A stretch of 64,000 bases of DNA from Bacteroidales bacterium. GTDB lineage: Bacteria; Bacteroidota; Bacteroidia; Bacteroidales; UBA932. Shown here piece after piece: positions 9,908-18,570 of this stretch. Under the pieces are notes generated by a model. That model was not told the origin of the DNA and made no database searches. It worked only from the letters and a program-made list of their open reading frames with translations. Within the stretch, counting starts at the first letter, position 1. Each line of letters starts with the position of its first letter. A program made the translations under genes and the position numbers. The DNA lies in assembly GCA_017423025.1 (NCBI GenBank), contig JAFPGC010000045.1, positions 54,267 through 118,266 on the forward strand. The letters run 5' to 3'.

Positions 9908-11404
9908 ATGAAAACATTAATTAAACTTGTATGGACCCTTGCCCTGGCCGGAGCATTCTCCTTGTCGGCCGCTGCAAAGGATTATCTCGCCACCGACTTT
10001 GGTGCCAAGGCCGACGGTGAAACCCTCAACACCGCCATCATCCAGGCTGCCATCGACTACATTTCCTCCAATGGGGGAGGCCGCCTCATTTTCAAGGGCG
10101 GAGACTTTGTCACCGGCTCCATCTACATCAAGTCCGACGTTACCCTGCACATCGAGGAGGATGCCCGCCTGCTGGGCTCCCTCAATCCCTGGGACTTCGT
10201 AAGGGATGAGGACGCCAAGTGGACCTCGATGATCTTCTCCATCAAGCAGAAGAATATCGGCATCACCGGTAAGGGAGAAATCAACTGCCGCGGTTTCCTG
10301 GTGGCCACCAAGGGCGTGGACTATGTGCATATGGGTCTGATCGAGGACCCGCTCAAACTGGACCGCCTCCAGGAGAGCAAGCGCCCCGAGAACCTTCATT
10401 TCTACAAGTGCGACGGCATTACGGTCAAGGACATCACGCTCCGGGACCCTGCCAGCTGGAACCAGCAGTACGACAAATGCCGCAACATCCTGGTGGACGG
10501 CGTGAAAGTGGACGCCAAGTCCTACTGGAACAACGACGGCATAGACATCGTGGACTGCTCCGACGTGGTTATCCGCAACTGCGACTTCGACGCCGCCGAT
10601 GATGTCTATTGCTTCAAGAGCCACAGCAAGGACGGCGTTTCCGAGAACATCCTGGTGGAGAACTGCCGCGGCCGCTCCAGCGCCAACGGCATCAAGTTCG
10701 GCACCTATACCCTTGGAAAGTTCAAGAACTTTACCTTCCGCAACATCTACATCTACGACACCTACCGCTCGGCCATCACCATCGCTACGGTGGACGGTGC
10801 CCAGATCGAGGACGTAGTGATTGACGGCGTGCAGAGCATCAACACCGGCAACCCCATCTTTATCCGTACCGGATCCCGCCGCGCCGGCGACAATCCGTAT
10901 ATGAAGAACATCATCATCCGCAACGTCTATGCCGAGGTTCCTTTCGACAAGGCGGATGCCGGATATATGTACGAAGGCCCGGTAGAGGACCTGCCCCGCA
11001 ACATCTGCCCCAGCGGCATCCAGGGTATCCCCGGAATGCCCATCCAGAACCTGACCCTGGAGAACATTGAGATTGTGTATCCCGGCAAGGCCGATCCCGG
11101 ATATGCCTATTGCGGCACCTCCAAGGCCGAACTGGAGGCCATCCCCGAACTGGAGGAGAGCTATCCCGAATTCTCCAACTGGAAGGAACTTCCCGCGTGG
11201 GGCTTCTACATCCGCCACGCCGAAAACCTGGTGATGAAGAATGTGAAGATCAGCGTCAAGGACGTGGACTACCGTCCCGGCATCGTGGCCGATGACGTGA
11301 AGGGCCTCACCCTCCAGGGCGTCCAGATCCTGCAGCCCGACGCCCCCAAGGGCAAGAAGCAGATTATTACCAACAACGTGAAGAAGTTCAAGAACAAAAA
11401 ATAA
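9908..11404 (+). CDS. GH28 family polygalacturonase-like hydrolase
   Basis: A 498-residue secreted right-handed beta-helix enzyme with signal peptide (cleavage near AAAKD, residue 24). It starts with YLATDFGAKADGETLNT, the usual GH28 entry. The catalytic acids appear as NNDGID (D210, D213) and AADD (D231, D232). The His of the classical GHG motif is replaced in this region by SSANGIKFGT, as in divergent GH28 groups, so activity on plain homogalacturonan is not assured; rhamnogalacturonan or another uronic-acid linkage is possible. It lies in the operon between the GH127-like gene and a truncated paralogue. Confidence 0.9.
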   Translation: MKTLIKLVWTLALAGAFSLSAAAKDYLATDFGAKADGETLNTAIIQAAIDYISSNGGGRLIFKGGDFVTGSIYIKSDVTLHIEEDARLLGSLNPWDFVRDEDAKWTSMIFSIKQKNIGITGKGEINCRGFLVATKGVDYVHMGLIEDPLKLDRLQESKRPENLHFYKCDGITVKDITLRDPASWNQQYDKCRNILVDGVKVDAKSYWNNDGIDIVDCSDVVIRNCDFDAADDVYCFKSHSKDGVSENILVENCRGRSSANGIKFGTYTLGKFKNFTFRNIYIYDTYRSAITIATVDGAQIEDVVIDGVQSINTGNPIFIRTGSRRAGDNPYMKNIIIRNVYAEVPFDKADAGYMYEGPVEDLPRNICPSGIQGIPGMPIQNLTLENIEIVYPGKADPGYAYCGTSKAELEAIPELEESYPEFSNWKELPAWGFYIRHAENLVMKNVKISVKDVDYRPGIVADDVKGLTLQGVQILQPDAPKGKKQIITNNVKKFKNKK

Positions 11405-11410
11405 GCGGAT

Positions 11411-11992
11411 ATGAAAAAGATCATCATAACAGTCCTTGCCGCGCTCGTTACCATCGGCGCCTTTGCACAGGATAAGGAATATCAGGCATCCTATTTCGGC
11501 ATCAAGAGCAACGGCATCATCGACAATACCACCAGCATCCAGAAGGCCATCGATTTCATTGCCGAAAAGGGTGGCGGCACCCTCACTTTCTGCGTGGGCC
11601 GCTACGTGACCGGCGCCGTCTATCTGAGAAGCGGCGTGAATATCCGCCTGGATGCCGCCGCCGATATCATCGGCTCGGACAATATCCACGACTACAAGGG
11701 CCAGAAGGCCATTTTCAACGCCATCGGCGTGGAGAACGTGAAAATCTATGCAACCCGGGGCAACGGCGTAGTGGACGGCCGTGCACCGCTGGTGCTCAAG
11801 AGCTACGAAGACCAGAAGGCCAAGGGATTCATCGGCAGCGATACGCCCGTTCCCACCCTCTTCTACTTCGAGAACTGCAAGGGGATTGTCCTGGACAAGG
11901 TTCTGTACCGCAATCCGGCAACCTCCGGGAAATTCTATGAGGCCGTTAACAGCGAAGTCAGCGCATTGGGATGTTTCACCGATACTCATTAA
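11411..11992 (+). CDS. N-terminal-only GH28-like beta-helix protein
   Basis: A 193-residue protein with a signal peptide (cleavage near AFAQ, residue 20) whose mature part aligns with the first third of the GH28 protein just upstream: YFGIKSNGIIDNT against DFGAKADGETLNT, and GRYVTGAVYLRSGV against GDFVTGSIYIKSDV. It stops after the early helix turns (ending CFTDTH) and contains none of the GH28 catalytic acids, so it cannot be a working GH28 by itself. The last 22 bases overlap the signal peptide of the next gene. It could be a remnant of a duplicated GH28 joined by deletion to the next gene, or a small beta-helix binding protein. Confidence 0.75.
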   Translation: MKKIIITVLAALVTIGAFAQDKEYQASYFGIKSNGIIDNTTSIQKAIDFIAEKGGGTLTFCVGRYVTGAVYLRSGVNIRLDAAADIIGSDNIHDYKGQKAIFNAIGVENVKIYATRGNGVVDGRAPLVLKSYEDQKAKGFIGSDTPVPTLFYFENCKGIVLDKVLYRNPATSGKFYEAVNSEVSALGCFTDTH

Positions 11993-13482
11993 TCCTTTGT
12001 GCGCTGCTCGCAGTGGGCTGCGCACAGCCCTCCCAAGACCAGGTTACCCTGGATAAGGAGGTCCTGATGGACAAGATCCGCGGGGCCTGGGCCGGACAGG
12101 TCATAGGCTGTACTTACGGAGGACCTACGGAATTCAAATTCCCCACTTTCATCTCCGACGAATATGCCATCGACTGGAATGAGCATATGGTGAAGTGGTG
12201 GTACGACCATTCGCCCGGCCTGTACGACGACGTCTATATGGACCTCACCTTCGTGGAGGTGTTTGAAAAGGAGGGACTGGACGCTCCTGTGGAATCCTTT
12301 GCCAAGGCTTTCGCCGAGGCTGGATACCCCCTGTGGCACGCCAATCTCCAGGCACGCTACAACATCCGGGAGGGGATTATGCCGCCCGCATCCGGCCATT
12401 GGCGCAACAACGCCCATGCCGATGACATCGACTTCCAGATAGAGGCCGACTATGCCGGCATCATGGCCCCGGGCATGGTGAATGCCGCAACGGGTTATAC
12501 CGACGAGATCGGCCATATCATGAATTATGGAGACGGCTGGTATGGAGGTGTTTACGTGGCGGCCATGTATGCCCTTGCCTTCATCAGCGATGACATTCCC
12601 TACATCGTGGGCGAGGCCCTCAAGACCATCCCGCAGGAGAGCAAGTACTACCGCTGCATGAGCGATGTGATCCGCTGGTGGAAGCAGTATCCCGAGGACT
12701 GGCACATTACCTGGTCGCTGGCCAATGAGCATTACGGCTATGACATCGGCTGCCCCAGCGGTTTCAATGCCCCCTTCAACATAGACGCGGTCATCAACAG
12801 CGCGTATATCGTCATCGGCCTGCTGTACGGGGACGGAGATTTCTTCCGTACCATAGACATCGCCACCCGCTGCGGACAGGATTCGGACTGCAATCCGGCC
12901 TCGGCCGCCGGCATCCTGGGCACCATCCTGGGCTTCGACGGAATTCCCGAATACTGGAAAGCCCCCCTTTACGAAGTGGCGGACGTGAATTTCAAATATA
13001 CGGACATTTCCCTGAACCGCGCCTCCCAGATGAGCTTTAACCAGGCCCTGAAGGTCATTACCCTCAATGGCGGTTCCACGGAGGGCAGCTCCGTCACCAT
13101 CAGGACGCAGGTCCCCGAACCCGTACGGCTGGAGCAGAGCTTCGAAGGCCTCTGGCCCGTTGCTAAGCACAGTATCAACAAGACACTGGCCGATCTGGGA
13201 GAATTCAGTTTCGAAGGCAGGGGCGCGGTCTTTTCCTACCGCTTTGTCCTGCCCAAGGACTATTCCGTAACGGATTACAAAGCCCGGGTGGAGGTTATGG
13301 TGGACGGTGCTCCCTATAAGACCGTCTTCCTTCCCACATCCGGAAATGGCAGGGGAACGGAACTCTGCCAGATATGGGATCTTCCTCCGGGAGAGCACAA
13401 AGTGTCCTTCAACTGGACCAACAAGCCTTCCGACGTGGACCTCATCGTTGGTTTTGCCAATATTTTTACTGACAAAAAATGA
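11971..13482 (+). CDS. Secreted ADP-ribosylglycohydrolase-family lipoprotein
   Basis: A 503-residue lipoprotein (lipobox LAVGC, Cys17) with an ADP-ribosylglycohydrolase-type all-alpha domain over about residues 30-370 and a C-terminal beta-sandwich over about 385-503. The metal-binding acidic clusters of the family are visible: DDVYMDLT (D86, D87, D91), HADDID (D151, D152, D154) and GQDSDCN (D304, D306). Classical members are cytosolic and remove ADP-ribose from proteins; an outer-membrane-type lipoprotein inside a glycosidase operon implies another glycosidic substrate, which is inference. The start at 11971 is chosen because it gives a complete signal peptide and lipobox. Its stop overlaps the next ATG by 4 bases. 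Confidence 0.85.
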   Translation: MFHRYSLILCALLAVGCAQPSQDQVTLDKEVLMDKIRGAWAGQVIGCTYGGPTEFKFPTFISDEYAIDWNEHMVKWWYDHSPGLYDDVYMDLTFVEVFEKEGLDAPVESFAKAFAEAGYPLWHANLQARYNIREGIMPPASGHWRNNAHADDIDFQIEADYAGIMAPGMVNAATGYTDEIGHIMNYGDGWYGGVYVAAMYALAFISDDIPYIVGEALKTIPQESKYYRCMSDVIRWWKQYPEDWHITWSLANEHYGYDIGCPSGFNAPFNIDAVINSAYIVIGLLYGDGDFFRTIDIATRCGQDSDCNPASAAGILGTILGFDGIPEYWKAPLYEVADVNFKYTDISLNRASQMSFNQALKVITLNGGSTEGSSVTIRTQVPEPVRLEQSFEGLWPVAKHSINKTLADLGEFSFEGRGAVFSYRFVLPKDYSVTDYKARVEVMVDGAPYKTVFLPTSGNGRGTELCQIWDLPPGEHKVSFNWTNKPSDVDLIVGFANIFTDKK

Positions 13483-16301
13483 AAAGAATCCTGATTACCC
13501 TGGCCGCCGTATTGGCGAGCCTGCCCCTTATCGGTGGCAACTCTAAGAAAGTCTGGGAGGCTTTCCGGAACCCGGACGATGCCTATCGGCCCTATGTGCG
13601 CTGGTGGTGGAACGGAGACAAGGTGCAGGAGAGCGAGATCCGCCGGGAGCTGAACCTCCTGAAGGAAGCGGGCATAGCCGGTGTGGAGATTAACCCGGTG
13701 GCCTATCCCGGCAAGGAGGGAGTGGACGATTTGCAGCTTCCTTCGCTCACCTGGCTCAGCGACGAGTGGATCGATATGCTGGCGGTGGCCTTTGACGAGG
13801 CCAAGAAGCTGGGTATGACCTGCGACCTTATCGTGGGTTCCGGCTGGCCTTTCGGGGCCGAATCCCTTCCCCGCGAGGAAAGGGCCTCCGTCATCCTTAC
13901 CTACTGCGACACCACGGCTAAGGCCGGTACCCTTTACGACCAGTCCCTGTTCCACGTATATAAGGAACTGGATCCCAAGGCCACTACGCCCCATCCCAGC
14001 CGCACCCCCGAATTGCTGAAAGTGCTGCTGGTGCCGGACCCTATCAACGACCTTTCCGAGGCCCGGGACATTACCTCCCTGGTGAAGGACGGTCTCCTTA
14101 CCATGGAGGTCCCGGAGGGGAAATGGCAGGTGTATTATATGGTCAAGTACAATTCCTTCGCCAGCGTCATCAACGGCGCCCCGGGTGCCGCCGGTCCCAT
14201 CCTGGACCACATGAATGCCGCTGCCGTGAGGAAATACCTGGACCGCATGTCCAGTAAGCTGGAGGCCCGTTTCGGCCCGCTGTCCCAGTACCTGCGTGCG
14301 TTCTTCGTGGACAGCATGGAGCTGGAGGGAGCCAACTGGACGGCCGATTTTGCCCAGGAGTTCCGCCGCCGCCGCGGCTATGACATCCTGCCCTGGCTGC
14401 CCTTTACCATGTTCAAGCTGCGCCGCCTGGGAGAGGTGGAGAACTTCAACTACGGCTGCGCCAAGGGAGAGAAGTTCCAGGACCAGGTGAACCGCGCCCG
14501 CTACGACTTCGAGCTCACCAAGGCCGAACTCCTGGAAGAGCGTTTCTTCCGGGTGTACCGCGCCTGGGCCAACGAGCACGGGGTGAAAGCCCGCGCCCAG
14601 GCCTATGGCTGCGGCTTCTTCCCGCTGGAGACTTCCATGACCGTGGACATCCCGGAAGGGGAGTCCTGGACCACCAACTGGCTGCGCCACGTGGTGGGAG
14701 AGGAGATGGGAGACCAGGACTACCGCCGCGGCAGGGCGTACACCATGATTGACAAGTACGTCTCATCGGCCGCCCATCTGCAGGGAAAACGCCTGGTGAG
14801 TGCCGAGGAGATGACCAATACTTATAATGTGTTCTCCACCTCGCTGGAATATCTGAAGGTGGGTTCCGACATGACGTGCATCTCCGGCATCACCCATTCT
14901 GTATGGCATGGATTCAACTATTCGCCCAAGGAAGCTCCCTTCCCGGGCTGGGTGCGCTACGGCAGCTACTACAACGAGAAAAACACCTGGTGGCCTTACT
15001 TCAAGCTTTTGAACGACTACCGGGCCCGTATGGGAGCGCTGGTGAGGAATGCCGATATGTACACGGATATAGCCATCCTCCCCGCCAATGCAGACCTCTG
15101 GTCCACCATGGGCGTGCAGACGGAACCCTTCCCCGTGAAACTGAACGTACCCTACACCTCACTCGTCTGGGAAGCCATCCATAAGAACGGAGGCGGGGCC
15201 GATTATGTCTCCGAGAGAATCCTGGAAGGCGCCACCGTGAAGAACGGCAAGCTCTGCTACGGCCCCAAGGAGTACAGTGTGCTCTTCACCGTCGAGGTCC
15301 GGGGGACCACCGTGGAAGCCATGGAGAAGATCCGGGAATTCGTCCTGGGCGGCGGCCGCGTCTTCTGCATTGAAACCTATCCGGAGAAGTCCGTGGGCAT
15401 GGCCGATGCCGATGCCCGCGACGCCCGTGTAGCAGAGATTGTGAAGGAACTGGAAAAGACCGGACGCTTTGTCCTGCTGCCCAAACCCGAGGACAACCGC
15501 TTCCTGGAGTGGTATGCCGATGTGATGCAGCAGTACTCCCTGCCGCACACCCTCACCATTTCCCAGCCCGACCGTTTCCTGCTACAGAACCGCTATGTGA
15601 TGGATGACGGCAGCAACTTCTTCCTCTTTGTGAATGCCAGCCGCGTGGAAGGCAAGGGAACGGACATCACCTTCCCCGCCAGCGTCACCCGCGGCCGCAA
15701 CGCCTGGCTCTACGATCCTGCCACCGGCAAGCGTTATACCCTGAAGGTCCCGGCCGATGGAAAGATCCACTTCGACTTCGGCCCTTCCGAGAGTTTCGTC
15801 TTCATGTTCAACAAGATGGGAGGAAAGGCCCCTGAATGGAAGGCCCCTAAGGTGTCCACCGGAGGCCTGGAGGTCCGTAACTGGAAGGTGAGCTTCGTGA
15901 ATCCCGAGGTGCCGGACGTGCCGCCCACCGTGATGGATACCCTGGCCGACCTCAAGGACCTCCCGGCTTACCAGAACTTCATGGGTGTAGCCACCTACAC
16001 GACGGAAGTGGAGCTTCCTGCCGGCAACCTGCCTAAGTTCTTGAATCTGGGCAAGGTGGGCTACATTGCCGAGGTGACCATCAACGGAAAACCCGCCGGC
16101 CTTCACTGGTACGGCGATGCCGTACTGGAAGTCGACGGGCTTTTGAAACCGGGTGCCAACACCATAGAGGTGAAGGTGACCACGCTCATGAGCAACTATC
16201 TGCAGACGCTTCCGGATAACCTGATGGTTCAGCGCTTTATCCTGCGCAGGAAGACGCCGCTCATGCCGGCGGGCCTCATAGGACCGGTGGTTATGTATTG
16301 A
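13479..16301 (+). CDS. GH106 family alpha-L-rhamnosidase-like enzyme
   Basis: A 940-residue secreted enzyme resembling GH106. It opens with a signal peptide and the family start FRNPDDAYRPYVRWWWNGD, then LKEAGIAGVEINPVAY and the TIM-barrel segment ending FFVDSMELEGANWT; further conserved parts are FNYSPKEAPFPGWVRYG and a C-terminal jelly-roll with YTTEVELPAG and YIAEVTINGKPAG (residues about 830-925), typical for the family. GH106 releases alpha-L-rhamnose with inversion, for example from rhamnogalacturonans. It is the last gene of the plus-strand operon, translationally coupled to the previous gene, and converges with GH3 with an 11-base overlap of the 3' ends. Confidence 0.9.
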   Translation: MKRILITLAAVLASLPLIGGNSKKVWEAFRNPDDAYRPYVRWWWNGDKVQESEIRRELNLLKEAGIAGVEINPVAYPGKEGVDDLQLPSLTWLSDEWIDMLAVAFDEAKKLGMTCDLIVGSGWPFGAESLPREERASVILTYCDTTAKAGTLYDQSLFHVYKELDPKATTPHPSRTPELLKVLLVPDPINDLSEARDITSLVKDGLLTMEVPEGKWQVYYMVKYNSFASVINGAPGAAGPILDHMNAAAVRKYLDRMSSKLEARFGPLSQYLRAFFVDSMELEGANWTADFAQEFRRRRGYDILPWLPFTMFKLRRLGEVENFNYGCAKGEKFQDQVNRARYDFELTKAELLEERFFRVYRAWANEHGVKARAQAYGCGFFPLETSMTVDIPEGESWTTNWLRHVVGEEMGDQDYRRGRAYTMIDKYVSSAAHLQGKRLVSAEEMTNTYNVFSTSLEYLKVGSDMTCISGITHSVWHGFNYSPKEAPFPGWVRYGSYYNEKNTWWPYFKLLNDYRARMGALVRNADMYTDIAILPANADLWSTMGVQTEPFPVKLNVPYTSLVWEAIHKNGGGADYVSERILEGATVKNGKLCYGPKEYSVLFTVEVRGTTVEAMEKIREFVLGGGRVFCIETYPEKSVGMADADARDARVAEIVKELEKTGRFVLLPKPEDNRFLEWYADVMQQYSLPHTLTISQPDRFLLQNRYVMDDGSNFFLFVNASRVEGKGTDITFPASVTRGRNAWLYDPATGKRYTLKVPADGKIHFDFGPSESFVFMFNKMGGKAPEWKAPKVSTGGLEVRNWKVSFVNPEVPDVPPTVMDTLADLKDLPAYQNFMGVATYTTEVELPAGNLPKFLNLGKVGYIAEVTINGKPAGLHWYGDAVLEVDGLLKPGANTIEVKVTTLMSNYLQTLPDNLMVQRFILRRKTPLMPAGLIGPVVMY

Positions 16302-18570
16302 CGGTCAGAGAAACTGTTTGCAAATCTTCATCTGCGGAAGTGGAACCTATCATGATGGTGAATTCACCGGGTTCCACTTCCCATTTTTCTTTTGCACCCC
16401 AGCAGGCCAGCATGGCGGGTGTTATCTCAAACACCAGCGTGGTGCTTTCCCCGGCCTTCAGGAAGGGTTTCTGCACGGCCTTCAGTTCCTTGACGGGCCG
16501 GGTGACAGACCCATATTCGTCCCGGATATAGAGCTGAACGGCTTCTGCGCCGTCGAAGGGGCCGGCATTCTTGAGTTCCACGGAAAGCTGCACGCTTTCA
16601 TCGGGGCCGATCACGCCTTTGGAAAGCTTCGGCTGGCCGTATTCAAAGCGGCTATAGCTGAGGCCCATTCCAAAGGGGTACAGCGGCCCCTGATCGGCCA
16701 GGGCGAAGTGGCGGGAATACTGGGAGTGCTTGTGGTTGTAGACGCACTGGATCTGTCCCACGTTGCGGGGGATGGTGACAGGCAGTTTTCCGGAAGGGTT
16801 CACGGCCCCGGTTAGGACCTCTGCAATGGCCATTCCGCCCATCTGTCCGGGCTCCCAGACATTCACGATGGCCCGGACCTCAGGGCTTTGGGCCGCCCAT
16901 TCCACGCCCAGGGCGCGGCCGCTCATCAAAAGCAGGATGGTGGGCTTTCCCGAAGCTGCCACGGCTTCCAGCAATTCCTGCTGGCGTCCGGGAAGGTCTA
17001 TGTTGTCCCGGTCGCAGTTCTCGCCGCAGGTGCGTCCAAACGAGGAATACCGCTGGGAATTGTCACCCAGCACCAGGATGTTGAGATCGGCCTGGCGGGA
17101 AAGGGCCGATGCCAGGGCCAGGACGGCGTTGTCCACGCCCGTCACCCGGCCGCCGCAGAACAGGGTGTCGATGCGGGCGCCCGGGAAGGCTTCCTGAAGC
17201 CCTTCGTACACGGTGACTACATTGTCGTCCTCCTGGGGAACCACCCAGTCTCCCAACTGCGTCTGGCTGTCGGCATTGGGGCCGCAGAGGAAGATGCGTC
17301 CATAGGGTTTGTCCAGGGGCAGGATGCCGTCGTTCTTAAGCAGCACGATGCTTTCCCGGGCCGCTTCCAGCGCCGTTTGCTGGTGCTCCTTATTGCCGGG
17401 GAAGCCCCTCTGGGTAGGAAGCGGGGGAATGGGATTCTCAAACAGGCCCAGAGCGAATTTGGCCGTGAGGATTTTGCTGGCGGCTTCATCAATGCGCTTA
17501 GCAGGGATGCGGCCGCTCTGGACGCCTTGCAGGATGGACTCGAAATAGTGGTCTCCCTGCATGTGCATGTCAATCCCGGACTCTACCGAAACCAGGAAAG
17601 CCTCGTCTTCGCTGGGTACCAGGTGGTGCATGCTGTGCAGGCGCTCGATGTCCATCCAGTCGCTTACCACAAAGCCCTCGAAGCCCAGTTCCTTGCGAAG
17701 GATGTCCTGAACCAGCCAGGCATTGGCATGGCAGGGAACGCCGTTGAGCTCATTGTGGGCCGTCATCACGGTGGCCACGCCCGCTTCTACCGCAGCCTTG
17801 AAGGGAGGAAGGTAGAGTTCACGCATCTTGCGCTCACTCATATCCATGGGAGCGGCGTTGAGGCCACCGGCCGGTTCCCCGCCGCCAATCAGGTGCTTGG
17901 CGCAGGCGAGGACCTTGCCGTCCGAAAACTGACCGTCCCGGCCCTGAAGGCCCCAAATTTCATATTTACCCATCTCGGACACCAGCCAGGGATCTTCCCC
18001 GAAGCATTCGCCCATGCGTCCCCAGCGGGCGTCGCGGGCTACGTCCAGATTGGGTGCAAAGGTCCAGTACATTCCCGTCTCGCGCATTTCTTCGGCCGTC
18101 TCGGCCCCAATCTTTTCCATAAGTTCGGGGCGGAAGGTAGAGGCCAGGCCGATATTTCCGGGATACACCGTGCAGCCCATGCGCAGGCCGTTCCCGTGAA
18201 TGGCGTCGATGCCCATCAGGAGGGGAATGCCCAGGCGGGATTCGGAGGCCAGCGTCTGCAGTTGATGGGCCTCTTCGCCCGTAAGTACATGCAGGAAGGC
18301 GCCCACCTTTCCTTCGCGGATGCGCTGGGCCAGTTCGGGATTGCCCAGGTTCTCGTCAGAAGCGTCAATGTTCTTATACGGCGAACCCTGATCCGGGGGA
18401 ACATAGCAGGGCCCCACGTACTGGCACATCTGGCCGATTTTTTCTTCCAGGGTCATCTCCTTCAGCAGGAGGGACGCCCGCTTTGCCGCGGGCAGCGAGG
18501 CGTCGCGCCAGTCCTCGGCCGTGCAGGCGGCCAGGGCCAGGAGGGCGGCAAACAGTAGGGCTTTTTTCAT
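16291..18570 (-). CDS. GH3 family beta-glycosidase lipoprotein
   Basis: A 759-residue GH3 enzyme with a lipobox (LALAAC, Cys16). The N-terminal barrel carries GIDAIHGNG, NLDVARDARWGR, the KH pair at 225-226, and the nucleophile Asp304 in FEGFVVSDWMDI. The alpha/beta sandwich domain (about residues 390-620) and the C-terminal fibronectin-like domain (GVIGPDESVQLSVELKN onward) complete the usual beta-glucosidase/xylosidase architecture. It follows GH31 with a one-base stop/start overlap (TAATG) and ends the five-gene minus-strand operon that begins at 24523. Sugar specificity is not readable. Confidence 0.95.
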   Translation of the reverse strand: MKKALLFAALLALAACTAEDWRDASLPAAKRASLLLKEMTLEEKIGQMCQYVGPCYVPPDQGSPYKNIDASDENLGNPELAQRIREGKVGAFLHVLTGEEAHQLQTLASESRLGIPLLMGIDAIHGNGLRMGCTVYPGNIGLASTFRPELMEKIGAETAEEMRETGMYWTFAPNLDVARDARWGRMGECFGEDPWLVSEMGKYEIWGLQGRDGQFSDGKVLACAKHLIGGGEPAGGLNAAPMDMSERKMRELYLPPFKAAVEAGVATVMTAHNELNGVPCHANAWLVQDILRKELGFEGFVVSDWMDIERLHSMHHLVPSEDEAFLVSVESGIDMHMQGDHYFESILQGVQSGRIPAKRIDEAASKILTAKFALGLFENPIPPLPTQRGFPGNKEHQQTALEAARESIVLLKNDGILPLDKPYGRIFLCGPNADSQTQLGDWVVPQEDDNVVTVYEGLQEAFPGARIDTLFCGGRVTGVDNAVLALASALSRQADLNILVLGDNSQRYSSFGRTCGENCDRDNIDLPGRQQELLEAVAASGKPTILLLMSGRALGVEWAAQSPEVRAIVNVWEPGQMGGMAIAEVLTGAVNPSGKLPVTIPRNVGQIQCVYNHKHSQYSRHFALADQGPLYPFGMGLSYSRFEYGQPKLSKGVIGPDESVQLSVELKNAGPFDGAEAVQLYIRDEYGSVTRPVKELKAVQKPFLKAGESTTLVFEITPAMLACWGAKEKWEVEPGEFTIMIGSTSADEDLQTVSLTVNT

